Of a stretch of DNA of 64,000 bases, positions 9,236 to 18,556 are shown piece after piece. Below the pieces are notes generated by a model. It saw nothing but the letters and a program-made list of their open reading frames with translations, had not been told where the DNA came from and ran no database searches. Within the stretch, counting starts at the first letter, position 1, and each line of letters starts with the position of its first letter. The position numbers and the translations under genes are program-made. Origin of the DNA: Farysia itapuensis (Eukaryota > Basidiomycota > Ustilaginomycetes > Ustilaginales > Ustilaginaceae); assembly GCA_023212645.1 (NCBI GenBank), contig JALBYC010000006.1, forward strand, positions 248,001 through 312,000. Reading direction: 5' to 3'.

Positions 9236-10930
9236 ATGTCTTCGTCGAGACAGAAGCCGGGATCTGCGTCAGCTCCAGCCAAGAAGCTGCGCATTGGATT
9301 CGTCCATCCAGACTTGGGCATCGGTGGGGCGGAGAAGTTAGTGGTGGACGCTGCCGTTTCCCTTCAGAATCTCGGGCATGAAGTCACGATCTTTACCTCA
9401 CATCACGACCCCCGTCACTGCTTCGAGCCAACACGCGATGGCACGCTCAAAGTGCAAGTGATGAGGACTTGTATTCCACGCTCGTTCCATGGTTGGTTCC
9501 ACCTGCCGTGTGCCATCTTGCAGCAGTTCAGTCTTGTCTTCCAGCTCATCCTAGCCATTGCATCCTTCACCTGGCCTCGCACGGTACCCGGGATCCTCAC
9601 ACGCAATTTGAGCTCATCCCCGCCGATTCCAGCTTTTGATCTGTTTTTCTTCGACCAGCTGCCGGCCGGGATACCATGGCTCAAAATCTTGCTTGCAACA
9701 CGGGTGGTGTATTACTGCCACTTTCCAGACAAAGATATCGGCATCTCGCTAGCCGTACAACAAGCCAAAGCTCGCGGAGGCTCGGGTCAATCGATTTTAC
9801 GCAGATTGTACAGACTGCCGTTCAATCTGTTTGAAGAAGTCACCACCGATTATGCGGACAAGATCCTGGTCAACTCCGAGTTCACGTCTGCTCAATTTGT
9901 GCGATCTTTCCCTCGACTGTCACGGCGGCCTAGGGTCGTTTATCCAGGCGTCGAGCTGGCTCAATTCGAAGAGGCAAGAGTGGGCGAAGAAGTGCAGAAG
10001 CTAGGTACACAAGACCCACTCCAAAAGAGCATTACTCGCTTTTGTCAGGATCAAGATCGAACCACGCTGTTGTCAATCAACCGATTCGAGGCCAAGAAGA
10101 ACGTGGCATTAGCACTGGAAGCGTTCGCCGATGCGCAGAAGCAGCGCGCTGCCACTGGCGAGACTGGTCAAAAGATGCGACTGGTGCTCGTGGGAGGATA
10201 CGATAGGCGAGTGAACGACAACATTAACACACTCAAGGCGCTACAAGCACAGGCCAAGCAATTGGGGCTCAATCATCTGACGTTGAGCTACAACAGACAG
10301 ACCTACGAGCCACCAGTGTCGGAGCCATCCGCGCAAGAAGTGTCATCGGCATCGGTCGTCTTTCTCCTCTCGCTGCCTATGCCACTCATCCACACGCTAC
10401 TGCTCAACCCGAGCTCAAAGATGCTGCTCTATACCCCCACGGGAGAGCATTTCGGCATTGTTCCACTTGAGGCAATGGCATGTGGCTTGCCAGTCTTGGC
10501 AACCAACACGGGTGGGCCGGTTGAAACCGTTGTCGATCTCGCATTGGACCAGGACGGCTCGCCTACCACGTCGGGGACAGGTCTGCTGCGTGAACCCAGC
10601 GTATCTGCTTGGTCCTCGGCCATCACTGCTCTACTCCAACTATCGTCTCAAGACCGCACCTCTCTCTCGAAAGCGGCGCGAGATCGGGTCCAGGCCCACT
10701 TTTCGACGCACGTCATGTCGAAAGCGCTAGAGCAAGCGTGTTACGACGCGCTTGCGCTTGGACCGGTGCGCGGTTCTGAAGGTCTCTACCAGTGGAGCGT
10801 GCCCTTGATCATGTGCATCGTGGTGCTTCTGATGGGATTTGTGATTACGGCCTTTGACCCAAACCAGGCGTCGATTGTTGCAGCGGTGGCAGCGCAAATT
10901 AAGGAGAGCGCGCGGAGACCGAAAAGTTGA
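9236..10930 (+). CDS. ALG2: ALG2 mannosyltransferase (GDP-Man:Man1-2GlcNAc2-PP-dolichol)
   Basis: ALG2 adds the second and third mannoses (alpha-1,3 then alpha-1,6) to the dolichol-linked N-glycan precursor on the cytosolic face of the ER. The 564-residue product has the GT4-family layout. The N-terminal LRIGFVHPDLGIGGAEKLV region lies at about 18-36, followed by the ALG2-typical TIFTSHHDPRHCFEPT. A hydrophobic membrane-associating stretch lies at about 98-118. The C-terminal GT-B half has the E-x7-E element at about 403-415 (EHFGIVPLEAMACGLPVLATNTGGP). A C-terminal hydrophobic segment at about 521-541 (WSVPLIMCIVVLLMGFV) would anchor it in the ER membrane. The length is somewhat above the roughly 500 residues of yeast ALG2. 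Intron-free; the ATG at 9236 is the first in frame. Confidence 0.93.
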   Translation: MSSSRQKPGSASAPAKKLRIGFVHPDLGIGGAEKLVVDAAVSLQNLGHEVTIFTSHHDPRHCFEPTRDGTLKVQVMRTCIPRSFHGWFHLPCAILQQFSLVFQLILAIASFTWPRTVPGILTRNLSSSPPIPAFDLFFFDQLPAGIPWLKILLATRVVYYCHFPDKDIGISLAVQQAKARGGSGQSILRRLYRLPFNLFEEVTTDYADKILVNSEFTSAQFVRSFPRLSRRPRVVYPGVELAQFEEARVGEEVQKLGTQDPLQKSITRFCQDQDRTTLLSINRFEAKKNVALALEAFADAQKQRAATGETGQKMRLVLVGGYDRRVNDNINTLKALQAQAKQLGLNHLTLSYNRQTYEPPVSEPSAQEVSSASVVFLLSLPMPLIHTLLLNPSSKMLLYTPTGEHFGIVPLEAMACGLPVLATNTGGPVETVVDLALDQDGSPTTSGTGLLREPSVSAWSSAITALLQLSSQDRTSLSKAARDRVQAHFSTHVMSKALEQACYDALALGPVRGSEGLYQWSVPLIMCIVVLLMGFVITAFDPNQASIVAAVAAQIKESARRPKS

Positions 10931-11084
10931 ATGGCTTTTGGCGGCGAAATAAAATGATTTTCGCATTTGGAACACGAATTGGCGGGCGTGAAAGGGCGAA
11001 AGTGTCGTCAAACGATGCAATCCATGCAGACAACGCTCAGCTCGCTTAGCCGCACATCGCCCAGCCTTCCGCTTCCCCCGCGCC

Positions 11085-11113
11085 CGCCAATCCTAAGCGG
11101 GGCGCCAATCCTA
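11085..11113. promoter_or_regulatory. Paired CCAAT boxes in an 18-bp direct repeat
   Basis: CGCCAATCCTA occurs at 11085-11095 and again at 11103-11113, an exact repeat with 18-bp spacing. It lies about 110-140 bp upstream of the GPI-protein ATG, a usual distance for the HAP/CBF complex. The sequence repeat is certain; binding is inferred. Confidence 0.45.
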
Positions 11114-11222
11114 GTTCTGTAATATCCATCCTCTTTTTCCCTTGGATTGTGTGAAAACCACCATCTCTCTTTTTCTCTCCTCTCTTCACACATATACTTT
11201 ACGACGATCAGATCGACAAAGG

Positions 11223-11789
11223 ATGCAGGGATTGTCAGCGCGTTTGCTTGTATGTTCGCTGGCGGTGGCGTTGTTGGTGGTGGTGCAGAGCGCAAGTGCC
11301 CAGGGCACGGCCGGTGTTCCTTCCCAGCAGAATGCGGGGACGGGAGCGCCAGTTGCCACTTTCCCGACTGGCTTGGGCGGTAGTGGTACCACGGCTGTTT
11401 TCACTCCCGGTGCGGCGGAATCCAACGCGCCAAGCACGTACTACGTTGCGACCAATGCCGAGGAGTCGGCTAGTTTGGCTTCCCTGCTCACCCACTACTC
11501 GCAGGGCATGACGGCAGCCACCCCAACCACAGGGCCTCCCGCTGGTATCAGCACCGGCATTCCAGGCGGATTCACCGGAACAGGCACAAGCAGTGTCCTC
11601 GACGGTCAAGTCACAACCATCCCCAATGCAGCAACCACCTACACTGGCCCAAGGTCAACCTCCTCGGCAGGAAGCAATGCAGCGGCCCAGAACGCAGCAC
11701 TCCATCTCCACCCGGCCAACACTAAGAGTCTCGCCGTCAGCGCCATCGCCCTCTCCATCGCCATGCTCGCCGGCGCATTTATTCTTTAG
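11223..11789 (+). CDS. Small secreted GPI-anchored surface protein
   Basis: The product is 188 residues from the ATG at 11223, which follows a pyrimidine-rich leader; the longer frame starting at 11142 begins with TTG and is not used here. The N-terminus MQGLSARLLVCSLAVALLVV followed by QSASAQ is a textbook signal peptide with cleavage after about residue 27. The C-terminus (SLAVSAIALSIAMLAGAFIL) is a hydrophobic tail, preceded by a spacer rich in Ser, Asn and Ala that offers an omega site. The middle is almost entirely Gly/Thr/Ala/Ser/Pro without cysteines, typical of a heavily O-mannosylated wall protein. No enzymatic domain is visible. Likely location is the cell surface; role unknown. The composition does not separate a structural wall protein from a host-interaction protein. 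Confidence 0.75.
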   Translation: MQGLSARLLVCSLAVALLVVVQSASAQGTAGVPSQQNAGTGAPVATFPTGLGGSGTTAVFTPGAAESNAPSTYYVATNAEESASLASLLTHYSQGMTAATPTTGPPAGISTGIPGGFTGTGTSSVLDGQVTTIPNAATTYTGPRSTSSAGSNAAAQNAALHLHPANTKSLAVSAIALSIAMLAGAFIL

Positions 11790-12046
11790 AGTAACCCCTT
11801 GCCCCCTTCCCCCCCAACACAGGCAATGCTTCCTTTGGCTGCCTGCGATACCCCCCTCTAGGGCCCCTCCGGCTTTCCACCCTCTCTATCGCTCCTTTTG
11901 CTCCTGTTCCGGATCGTACACCCTTACACTCGCTTCACGCTTCACACTTTCCGCCCCAGAGAGTCGTCGTGAATAATGTAACCTTTTTTTTTCTCTCGAG
12001 TAAGAAACCTTGGCCCGGTGATATGCGCTGGTGTGGATTGCTTCTT

Positions 12047-13309
12047 CTAGTTGCTTTTGAGCGAGTGCCGCTTTGCCTCGCGTTGCTTGTCCTTATTCGG
12101 GCGTTTGACGCGCGCAAAGAGACCTGAGTCGGTGCCGAGGATGAACTGGAGCGTGACCATGGGCCAGCTGGTGTGGTGAGGCAGACAGTCGTAGAACTCG
12201 GGTGCCATGGCGCGCAGTGCTGGTAATTTGGTCCATGCCACACTGGGGAAGTCATGATGCTCGTTGTGGTAGCCTACGTTGTAGGCCAGTATGTTGAGTG
12301 GGCCGTAGTAGCTCCATGTTTCTTGCTGGATGCCGCCAAACATGTAGTGCTCGGCGATAAAGTGCGCTGCACAGGGATGCAAGCTTCCGGCGAAGAAACT
12401 GGAAAAAAGCAAGTACAGCAGCGCTGTCCACCCAAAAGCCCGAACAAGAAGCGCATCGGCGGCAAGGATAAAGGCGACATTGAGAGCGTGCCAGATCGTC
12501 GGTCGCTGTGCACGGACAAAGCCAGGCCGCAAGGCGTAGAAGAAGATCTGAAAGGTGGCAAAGAAGGCCTTGCCAAGCACGTTTTTGAGCACAACCTGCT
12601 CGACTTTGGTCGGCAAGTCTGTATCCACGCCTTCCTCGCCAAGATACTTGTGGTGTTCGAGGTGATAAGGCTTGAAAGCCATTGCGTAGGGCACGCCGAT
12701 GGCAGCATTGACCACGATTGCCCAGACCTTGTTGGCGCGAATGCCTTTGAAAGCGAGGTTGTGCGTGATTTCGTGGATTGCGAGGAACGTGTTCTGGTTG
12801 GCCGTGCCACCTACGACGTATGCCAACGTGAGAAACTGCCATGAGAGCGGGTGCCATCCCAACCGCGACACTAACACTGCTAGCGAGAGTTGCAGCAATG
12901 TCACTGCACCGGACACATACTTGGTCAGCGGCTCGTAGCCCATCAGTCGACGCACCTCTGGGTGAGCCTTGAGGATGGCCATCCTGCGCGACCGGTGGGG
13001 CTCCTCGGTATGCATCCAGAGGAAATCCGTATCGTCTGGCGCTGCAATTCTGGGCAGCCACGGCTTTCCATCTTTCGCCGCAGCCAATGACACTTCCTGC
13101 TCGCTCTCATCCTCTGTGAAAGACGTTGTCGAGTCCTCTTCCGCCGAGAATGCTGGTAAGATGCGGCTAGAGGAAGATGAGGACGAAGCTGCAGGCGAGA
13201 CGCTGCGCGACTTGCCACTCGACGACGGCGCCGTCGTGCGTTCTGCTCCACCGTACAGAGACCAGTCTACCTTTATTGTAGACGCCACATCTGAGCTGAA
13301 ACCCAACAT
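12047..13309 (-). CDS. DES1: Sphingolipid (dihydroceramide) delta-4 desaturase
   Basis: The enzyme introduces the 4,5-trans double bond into the long-chain base of ceramide in the ER, on the route to fungal glucosylceramide. The 420-residue product (ATG at 13307-13309; the frame upstream has only a TTG) has three histidine clusters of the membrane desaturase family at about 179-183 (HEITH), 216-220 (HLEHH) and 348-352 (HNEHH), which bind the di-iron centre. The N-terminal DES motif FLWMHTEEPHRSRRMAILKAHPEV at about 96-119 is diagnostic for the delta-4 subfamily. Four or more hydrophobic segments separate the clusters. It carries an N-terminal extension of about 90 residues, Ser- and acid-rich, compared with animal DES1. 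A basic C-terminal tail ends the protein. Intron-free. Confidence 0.92.
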   Translation of the reverse strand: MLGFSSDVASTIKVDWSLYGGAERTTAPSSSGKSRSVSPAASSSSSSSRILPAFSAEEDSTTSFTEDESEQEVSLAAAKDGKPWLPRIAAPDDTDFLWMHTEEPHRSRRMAILKAHPEVRRLMGYEPLTKYVSGAVTLLQLSLAVLVSRLGWHPLSWQFLTLAYVVGGTANQNTFLAIHEITHNLAFKGIRANKVWAIVVNAAIGVPYAMAFKPYHLEHHKYLGEEGVDTDLPTKVEQVVLKNVLGKAFFATFQIFFYALRPGFVRAQRPTIWHALNVAFILAADALLVRAFGWTALLYLLFSSFFAGSLHPCAAHFIAEHYMFGGIQQETWSYYGPLNILAYNVGYHNEHHDFPSVAWTKLPALRAMAPEFYDCLPHHTSWPMVTLQFILGTDSGLFARVKRPNKDKQREAKRHSLKSN

Positions 13310-13518
13310 AGTAGCGGCGAGTAAGGGTGGTGGTGGTGGTGGCGAGGGATACGAGCTGGCATGTACCAACGCATTGACATTCGCTCGAACGTTTGACAAT
13401 TGACAGCGAACTTTAACTTTTGCAAATTGAATTTTAATATCGTTGTTAGGGCAAGTAGCAACACGTGTCTGGCCGGCTGGCCGATCTCGCCCGATCTCAC
13501 TCTAGAGGCCCTAGTGGC

Positions 13519-14696
13519 CTACGCATCTGGTGGCTGCTCAGGCAGCCAGAAGGCAACTTCTGCGCCAGCACTGGCAAACTCTGCGGTACAAGAACGACAG
13601 TAGAGATAGTTCAGCAAGAGCATCTAGGTTTTGGGGAAGACACGTTCCACTTACGGGCAAAGCGAGGGTTGAAGGCGAGTGCACGGCAAGCACCATCGTG
13701 ACCTTGTTGCTTGTACTTTGGTCGTAGATTGCGGAATTCGTTGCGCGAGGCTTCCTCGGAATCAATGAGCCAGTAGCATACAGACCCGTCGCCTGAGCCT
13801 GCGATGACCCACTTGCCATCGGGTGTCCAGCTGAACTCCTGCCCACTGATGCCAGCTTCTGCGACCATGCCCATGCGTGTGCCGGACGCACGTTCCAACC
13901 CTTGATGACCTACAAGTCTCGCTTCGGCCTGACCCTGGTACTCGAACGTGTCAATGATATAGTGCACATCGCTCGATGTCCCGATCAGTAACATTCGCCC
14001 GTTTTCCGCCGGGCTAAACTTGAGTGAGGTGATAATTGGCGTGCGGGGCGGCATTGAGATCTTGGACAGTGCTTCAGAATCATCGAGTTCAATGACGAGG
14101 AAGGGCGCCTGATCGATCTTGCGTATGTCGTAGAGCAGAACTGCTGAACGCTCGTTGATGGCCATGGCAAACACTTTGCCGGCAGCATCGTACGATACAA
14201 CCGGATGGCCGGCGAGGTGGACGCTGCCAATGGTCTTGGGTGTGCGCAGATCCCACATCTGCACCGTCTCATTAACGCTCGCCGACAAGAAGGTATCGTC
14301 AACAGGACTCATTTCGAGGGCAACGACCTTGTTCTTGTGCCCTTCAAAGTAGCGGATGAACATCTTGGTCTTTAAGCTGAGGTAGCGGATGGCGTTGTTT
14401 TCCAATGTGCTTGCGTGGATGATGGAGTCCTTGTCGTGTGTAAAGCGGGCCAGATGAACGCCATACTTGAGCGACGGTAGCTTCTGCGCATGTGTGCCTC
14501 GCCGTGCGTCATAGACGTGCACATAGTTGTCTTCCCCCGCGGTAACGCAGTACGAGCCAGTGTCGTCAAAGGATAAGGACGAGACAGTGGTTCCCTTTGT
14601 CACTTCTGCTGTAAACACCTTGGCGGGCCGAAAGGAAGACAGCAAATCTCCGGTTAGCGGTAGCTTCTTGGCATCGGACGAAGCATCGGTCGTCAT
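13519..14696 (-). CDS. SWD2: WD40 protein SWD2/WDR82 (COMPASS and cleavage/polyadenylation factor subunit)
   Basis: SWD2 is shared between the Set1/COMPASS H3K4 methyltransferase and the mRNA cleavage and polyadenylation factor. The gene has two exons: 13655-14696 and 13519-13580, with an intron of 74 bp (donor GTAAGT at the 13654 side, acceptor CCGCAG). Splicing replaces a meaningless tail with QFASAGAEVAFWLPEQ, matching the conserved ASA...FWLP end of the family, which strongly supports the model. The 367-residue product shows seven WD repeats without extra domains, for example EGHKNKVVALEMSPVDDTFL and MWDLRT. The start is the ATG at 14694-14696; the codons upstream contain only TTG. It is divergent from the Zn2Cys6 factor, with about 155 bp between ATGs. 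Confidence 0.93.
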
Positions 14697-14851
14697 TGGT
14701 GCGACGTCGTAGGAAGCCAAGATGGTTGTTGCTGGGTGCCCGCCTTTGGACTTTCTTCGGTGCTACAATTGACCGACGCGAAGATTTAGCGATCCGAAAG
14801 TGTCAAAAGGACCCTTTTGGGCTTGCTCCTCCTCTCCACGACTATCCAGCA

Positions 14852-17392
14852 ATGTCAGCCCAGGATCCCTACTACGATGCGCTGTACCAGCTGGCACACA
14901 CTGCTGCCGAATCATCTGCATCGCCTCGATCAACGTCTGGTCAGCGTGCCGCTTCCTCCAGTCCAGCGCTGGTGGCTTCGAGTGGAGCAGCGGCCGCAGC
15001 CGTCGACAAGAAGATCTCGTGCATGGAGTGTCGCGCATCCAAGGTTAAGTGTTCTGGCGGTAATGTATGTTCACGTTGTCGGCGCTTGGGCAAAGAATGC
15101 TTCTACAAGAGCCACAAGCGGGGTCGCAAATCCGACAGCTCCAAGATTCAGAAGCTGGAGCAGACCGTCGAGTCGCTTAGCCACGCACTCGAGCAGTTCT
15201 CAAGACACAGCACGACCACCACCGAGCATCCATCCGCTCCTCGAACTTCAGCGCCACAAGAAAGTAGCTGGCGTAAAGCGTCACTTTCATCACGCTCGGA
15301 ACAGCAAAGATCGCCTTGGCTTCCTTCTCCATCGACGCACGCTACAGCTCCTACCCCAGACGACCCGGATGAACCAGACAACCTTGGCCTTCCTACATTG
15401 TCGAACCCGCTCAAGCTTCTTGCACACGCCAGTGATTCCGCCCGTGATCGCGATCTGGAGTCCATGTCGGCCATAGATCCTGCGCTTTCAGCACCACGGC
15501 CAGCTGCAAATTCAATCTCTTCCCCAACTTCAGATCGGCAAATAGCTCGAGACTCTGCGTCTACCTCTCGCTTCGGGCCTGCACGAGGGAAAGCGTTCTT
15601 CAGCGTTGGGCTGTTCGCTCCTCGTCCCGACAACTTGCCTGACTTTGACCCTATCCGGTGCCAGATTGTCACTCTGGTCGAAGCAGAATCCCTCTTTGCG
15701 GTCTACATGCAATACATCAACCCTCCGCTCACGCTGCTGGATGAGCACCTGCACACCTTTGGGTACGTTCGATCCTCTTCTTCGTTTTTACTCTGTGCAG
15801 CTTGCTGGATAGCGGCAAAGTATCGCATCGAAGGCGGTCAAACAGCTGCAGATCTCGAAGCACACATTCGTAACACCTTGCTGCCCGCCATCTTGCTCGA
15901 TGGGTATCGATCTGCCGAGATTGCGCAAGCCTTTATCATCTTGGCTGCTTATCATCCCCCGACCACCACTTTGGCAGAGGACCGATCGTGGTCGTACGTT
16001 GGCTATGCTATTCGCATTGCATCCGAACTTGACATGAACAGCAAAATCGCCAGCAAGTCGACCAATTCTACGCAAGCCGAGCTTGTTCGACGCTTGCGCA
16101 ACCGTGAAAGGACCTGGCTCAATCTATGGCTGTTCGAAACGAGTCTGAGTCAACATATGGGCCGCCGTCCTACACTCGCCAGCGATCCCGTCGTAATGGG
16201 CTGTGCGAGATGGCATCTCGACCGCTTTGCCAATCCCCAGGACACCGCCATGGTCGCCGTCGTTCAGCTCCGTCTGCTCATGACACGCAACATTGAGCTC
16301 TTTGAGAACTTTGTTGACGTCTCGTCCACCCACTACGGCGAAAGTTTGGGAATGCAGGTCGAGCTCTTCCGCAGGACATGTGCTACGGATCTCGACACTT
16401 GGCTCGCTACCTGGGTCACGCAGTCCAATTCTCTTGCGACGCCTGACTCGCTTGAACGCTCCAACTCACACTCACAGCCGCCGCAACGGCTGCAAAAGGC
16501 TAAGCTGTACTACTGGTATGCACGGCTGATTCTCGACACTATAGCGCTCAAATGCTCGCATTTGGGACTCGAAGCCTTGCGACCGATTTACAAGGACGCA
16601 TATGCTTCCGCTATGGCTTACTTGGGGCTGTTTGTGGCGACAATGGTGCCCAATGGACTGCTGTGGGGTCACAATTCCACAGTGGTCACACCAGCTTATT
16701 GCGCCATCTTTGCGCTGAGGATCACCGGACTCGTGTCGTCCGGCAAAGCTGTCATTACGCCACCTTCGACCGGCAGTTCTGCGGAGAGAGATACGAGCTT
16801 ACGCATTGACATTGATGCGGAGTACACGTTCGAAATGGTGGACAAGGTGATCAAGGTGTTTGAAGAGGCTGGTAATGTCACCGCGCATCGGCAAGGTGCA
16901 GCGGGTAGCTATGCGCCCTTTTTAGCTGCAGTCTTGATCAAAGCTAAACTGGCTTGGAAGGACAAGCAGAACGAGTCTGACGGTGTGGGATCAGGGCGCA
17001 GTAAGAGACAGAAGCGAGCGCATGTCGGCAGCACCGGCACTGGTCGTGGGGCTCAGCAAGCTGGTCGTGAAGCGAATAACGGAACTGCACGGCCACACAC
17101 GCCCACCTTTACGACAGCGACGAGTACGCCGAGCGACGCCGACTTGCAAGCACGCTTGGCCGACGACCACTTCTTCCGCCAAATGATGCAATTTCAAGCT
17201 GGTCCTAGCGGAGTGCAGGCCATACCTGGGCAGAACCAAGCCATACCATCTCACGCCGCCGACACTGACAACTTCAACTGGGATCTCGGCACGCTGGACG
17301 GCTTCCTCGGCGAATCTCTGTTCAGTGACATGAGCTTCATCTCGGGCGAGCCCATCTTCGCACCCACACCTTTGCCAACCACACAACCATAA
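14852..17392 (+). CDS. Zn2Cys6 fungal transcription factor
   Basis: The 846-residue product starts at the ATG at 14852 (upstream codons use TTG). A binuclear zinc cluster at about 57-83 reads C-x2-C-x6-C-x5-C-x2-C-x6-C within CMECRASKVKCSGGNVCSRC. It is followed by a basic linker and a short coiled coil (IQKLEQTVESLSHALEQF) for dimerisation. The middle region (about 270-600) carries the fungal-specific transcription-factor domain, including SSSFLLCAACWIAAKYR and WSYVGYAIRIASELDMN. The C-terminus is acidic and aromatic (NFNWDLGTLDGFLGESLFSDM), a likely activation domain. Regulated genes cannot be deduced; its neighbours are housekeeping genes and no metabolic cluster surrounds it. Confidence 0.9.
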   Translation: MSAQDPYYDALYQLAHTAAESSASPRSTSGQRAASSSPALVASSGAAAAAVDKKISCMECRASKVKCSGGNVCSRCRRLGKECFYKSHKRGRKSDSSKIQKLEQTVESLSHALEQFSRHSTTTTEHPSAPRTSAPQESSWRKASLSSRSEQQRSPWLPSPSTHATAPTPDDPDEPDNLGLPTLSNPLKLLAHASDSARDRDLESMSAIDPALSAPRPAANSISSPTSDRQIARDSASTSRFGPARGKAFFSVGLFAPRPDNLPDFDPIRCQIVTLVEAESLFAVYMQYINPPLTLLDEHLHTFGYVRSSSSFLLCAACWIAAKYRIEGGQTAADLEAHIRNTLLPAILLDGYRSAEIAQAFIILAAYHPPTTTLAEDRSWSYVGYAIRIASELDMNSKIASKSTNSTQAELVRRLRNRERTWLNLWLFETSLSQHMGRRPTLASDPVVMGCARWHLDRFANPQDTAMVAVVQLRLLMTRNIELFENFVDVSSTHYGESLGMQVELFRRTCATDLDTWLATWVTQSNSLATPDSLERSNSHSQPPQRLQKAKLYYWYARLILDTIALKCSHLGLEALRPIYKDAYASAMAYLGLFVATMVPNGLLWGHNSTVVTPAYCAIFALRITGLVSSGKAVITPPSTGSSAERDTSLRIDIDAEYTFEMVDKVIKVFEEAGNVTAHRQGAAGSYAPFLAAVLIKAKLAWKDKQNESDGVGSGRSKRQKRAHVGSTGTGRGAQQAGREANNGTARPHTPTFTTATSTPSDADLQARLADDHFFRQMMQFQAGPSGVQAIPGQNQAIPSHAADTDNFNWDLGTLDGFLGESLFSDMSFISGEPIFAPTPLPTTQP

Positions 17393-17419
17393 TTCCCCTG
17401 CAATGGATGGCATTCCTGT

Positions 17420-18412
17420 CTAATCGGCGTGTAGACTCTTTGCAACAAGGCGACCGAACTCGTTAAGCTGAGCATCTATGCGTGTGCCGTGCTCCGTCGC
17501 CTTCTGCTCGCCAAGAAACTGGTAGAGGGCGGCGATACTTTCCCAGACTGCGCCGACCTCGTGGGTCTGCGTGGTCGACTGGGACAGGCTGGCGATTTCG
17601 TGCATTTCGCCGACAAAGCGCGTCGACTTTGGCATGACGTTTTGCATCTGTTTGGCGATGAATGTTGCAAAGCCGGGCAGGGATTCTGTGAGCTCGGTTG
17701 CGAGTGCGGTTGATACGGCGGGGGAGGTATTTGCTGCTGTGAGGGCTGCGGTGGTTGCAAGGGCCATGACGCCCTTTGCGATGGAGGCGTAGCAAAGTTT
17801 GAGCGATTTCGCCGCTGTAGCTGTGTCATCGTGTGTGCTTGCAGTGGTGCTCAGGTCGGGGTCGATTGTGCGGACTTTCCAGCCGGAGGTGCGTAAGAGT
17901 GTTTGTGCGGCGAGGAGCTGGGTTCGTGCGTGCGGGGTTGACGAGAGGTAGACGCATGGATTGTGCACAAGCGTGTTCAACGACGCACACTGTGCATCCT
18001 CAAACACGGGCGGCATGCCAATGATGGAGCCATTGACGTAGATGCACGACTCTGGTAGCACGGCCGAGATCTGCCCAGCTGTCTCTGGCGATACAGCATT
18101 CAGGTCGATAAACGTCCGCGTCGTCCTCCCCCCCGCATCGTCGACGGGCAGGTACTTTGCCACTTCACATGCGAAAGCATGCGCTTCCGAGGGGGGTAGG
18201 ATGGAGAGAATCAGCTCGATTTGAGCTCCTTGCGTGTTCCACAGCTGTTGGTGCGTGAGAGGCAAGGCATCTATGCCTGCCGCTTTGGCGCGGTCGAGGG
18301 TGGCTTGACTCCGACCAACGGCTGGGAACAGCACTCGGTGACCCCCTAGCACCAACAGCTGTCCCAGAGCAGCACCCATAGCCCCACATGAGACCAACAA
18401 TACCACAGTCAT
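17420..18412 (-). CDS. 6-phosphogluconate-dehydrogenase-like NAD(P)-binding protein (DUF1932 type)
   Basis: The 330-residue product begins at the ATG at 18410-18412 (MTVVLLVSCGAMGAALGQLL). A Rossmann nucleotide-binding motif sits at the very N-terminus (CGAMGAALG), and ILSILPPSEAHAFACEVAKYL is the next strand-helix. DLNAVSPETAGQI corresponds to the substrate-loop region of beta-hydroxyacid dehydrogenases. The C-terminal helical domain (SLKLCYASIAKGVMALATTA) fits the DUF1932 phosphogluconate-dehydrogenase-like family rather than true 6PGDH, which is longer. The substrate is unknown. The gene ends 27 bp from the convergent Zn2Cys6 gene and is divergent from DSC3, with about 145 bp between starts. 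Confidence 0.75.
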   Translation of the reverse strand: MTVVLLVSCGAMGAALGQLLVLGGHRVLFPAVGRSQATLDRAKAAGIDALPLTHQQLWNTQGAQIELILSILPPSEAHAFACEVAKYLPVDDAGGRTTRTFIDLNAVSPETAGQISAVLPESCIYVNGSIIGMPPVFEDAQCASLNTLVHNPCVYLSSTPHARTQLLAAQTLLRTSGWKVRTIDPDLSTTASTHDDTATAAKSLKLCYASIAKGVMALATTAALTAANTSPAVSTALATELTESLPGFATFIAKQMQNVMPKSTRFVGEMHEIASLSQSTTQTHEVGAVWESIAALYQFLGEQKATEHGTRIDAQLNEFGRLVAKSLHAD

Positions 18413-18556
18413 GTCGAAATACGCAGTTTCCGAGATGAGTGAGGGAGAGTGAAGTAGCACAAATCGGCGACTTGACCGGGAGAAAGGAGCAGTTACACGT
18501 CAAGCAAAGGGTGGTTCCACCATCTCTTCCTCTTAATTGTTTTCGCCTTTTCGGTG

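Noticed and set aside
11142..11222. Upstream extension of the GPI protein
   Set aside because: The frame begins with TTG, and the signal peptide is placed correctly only from the ATG at 11223. The same argument moved the starts of several other genes (for example 13309, 14696, 18412, 41383, 50867).
15763..15800. A GTACGT...GTGCAG pair that could be a 38-bp intron in the Zn2Cys6 gene
   Set aside because: The open frame reads through it as SSSFLLCAACWIAAKYR, a conserved segment of the family, and removing 38 bp would break the frame.
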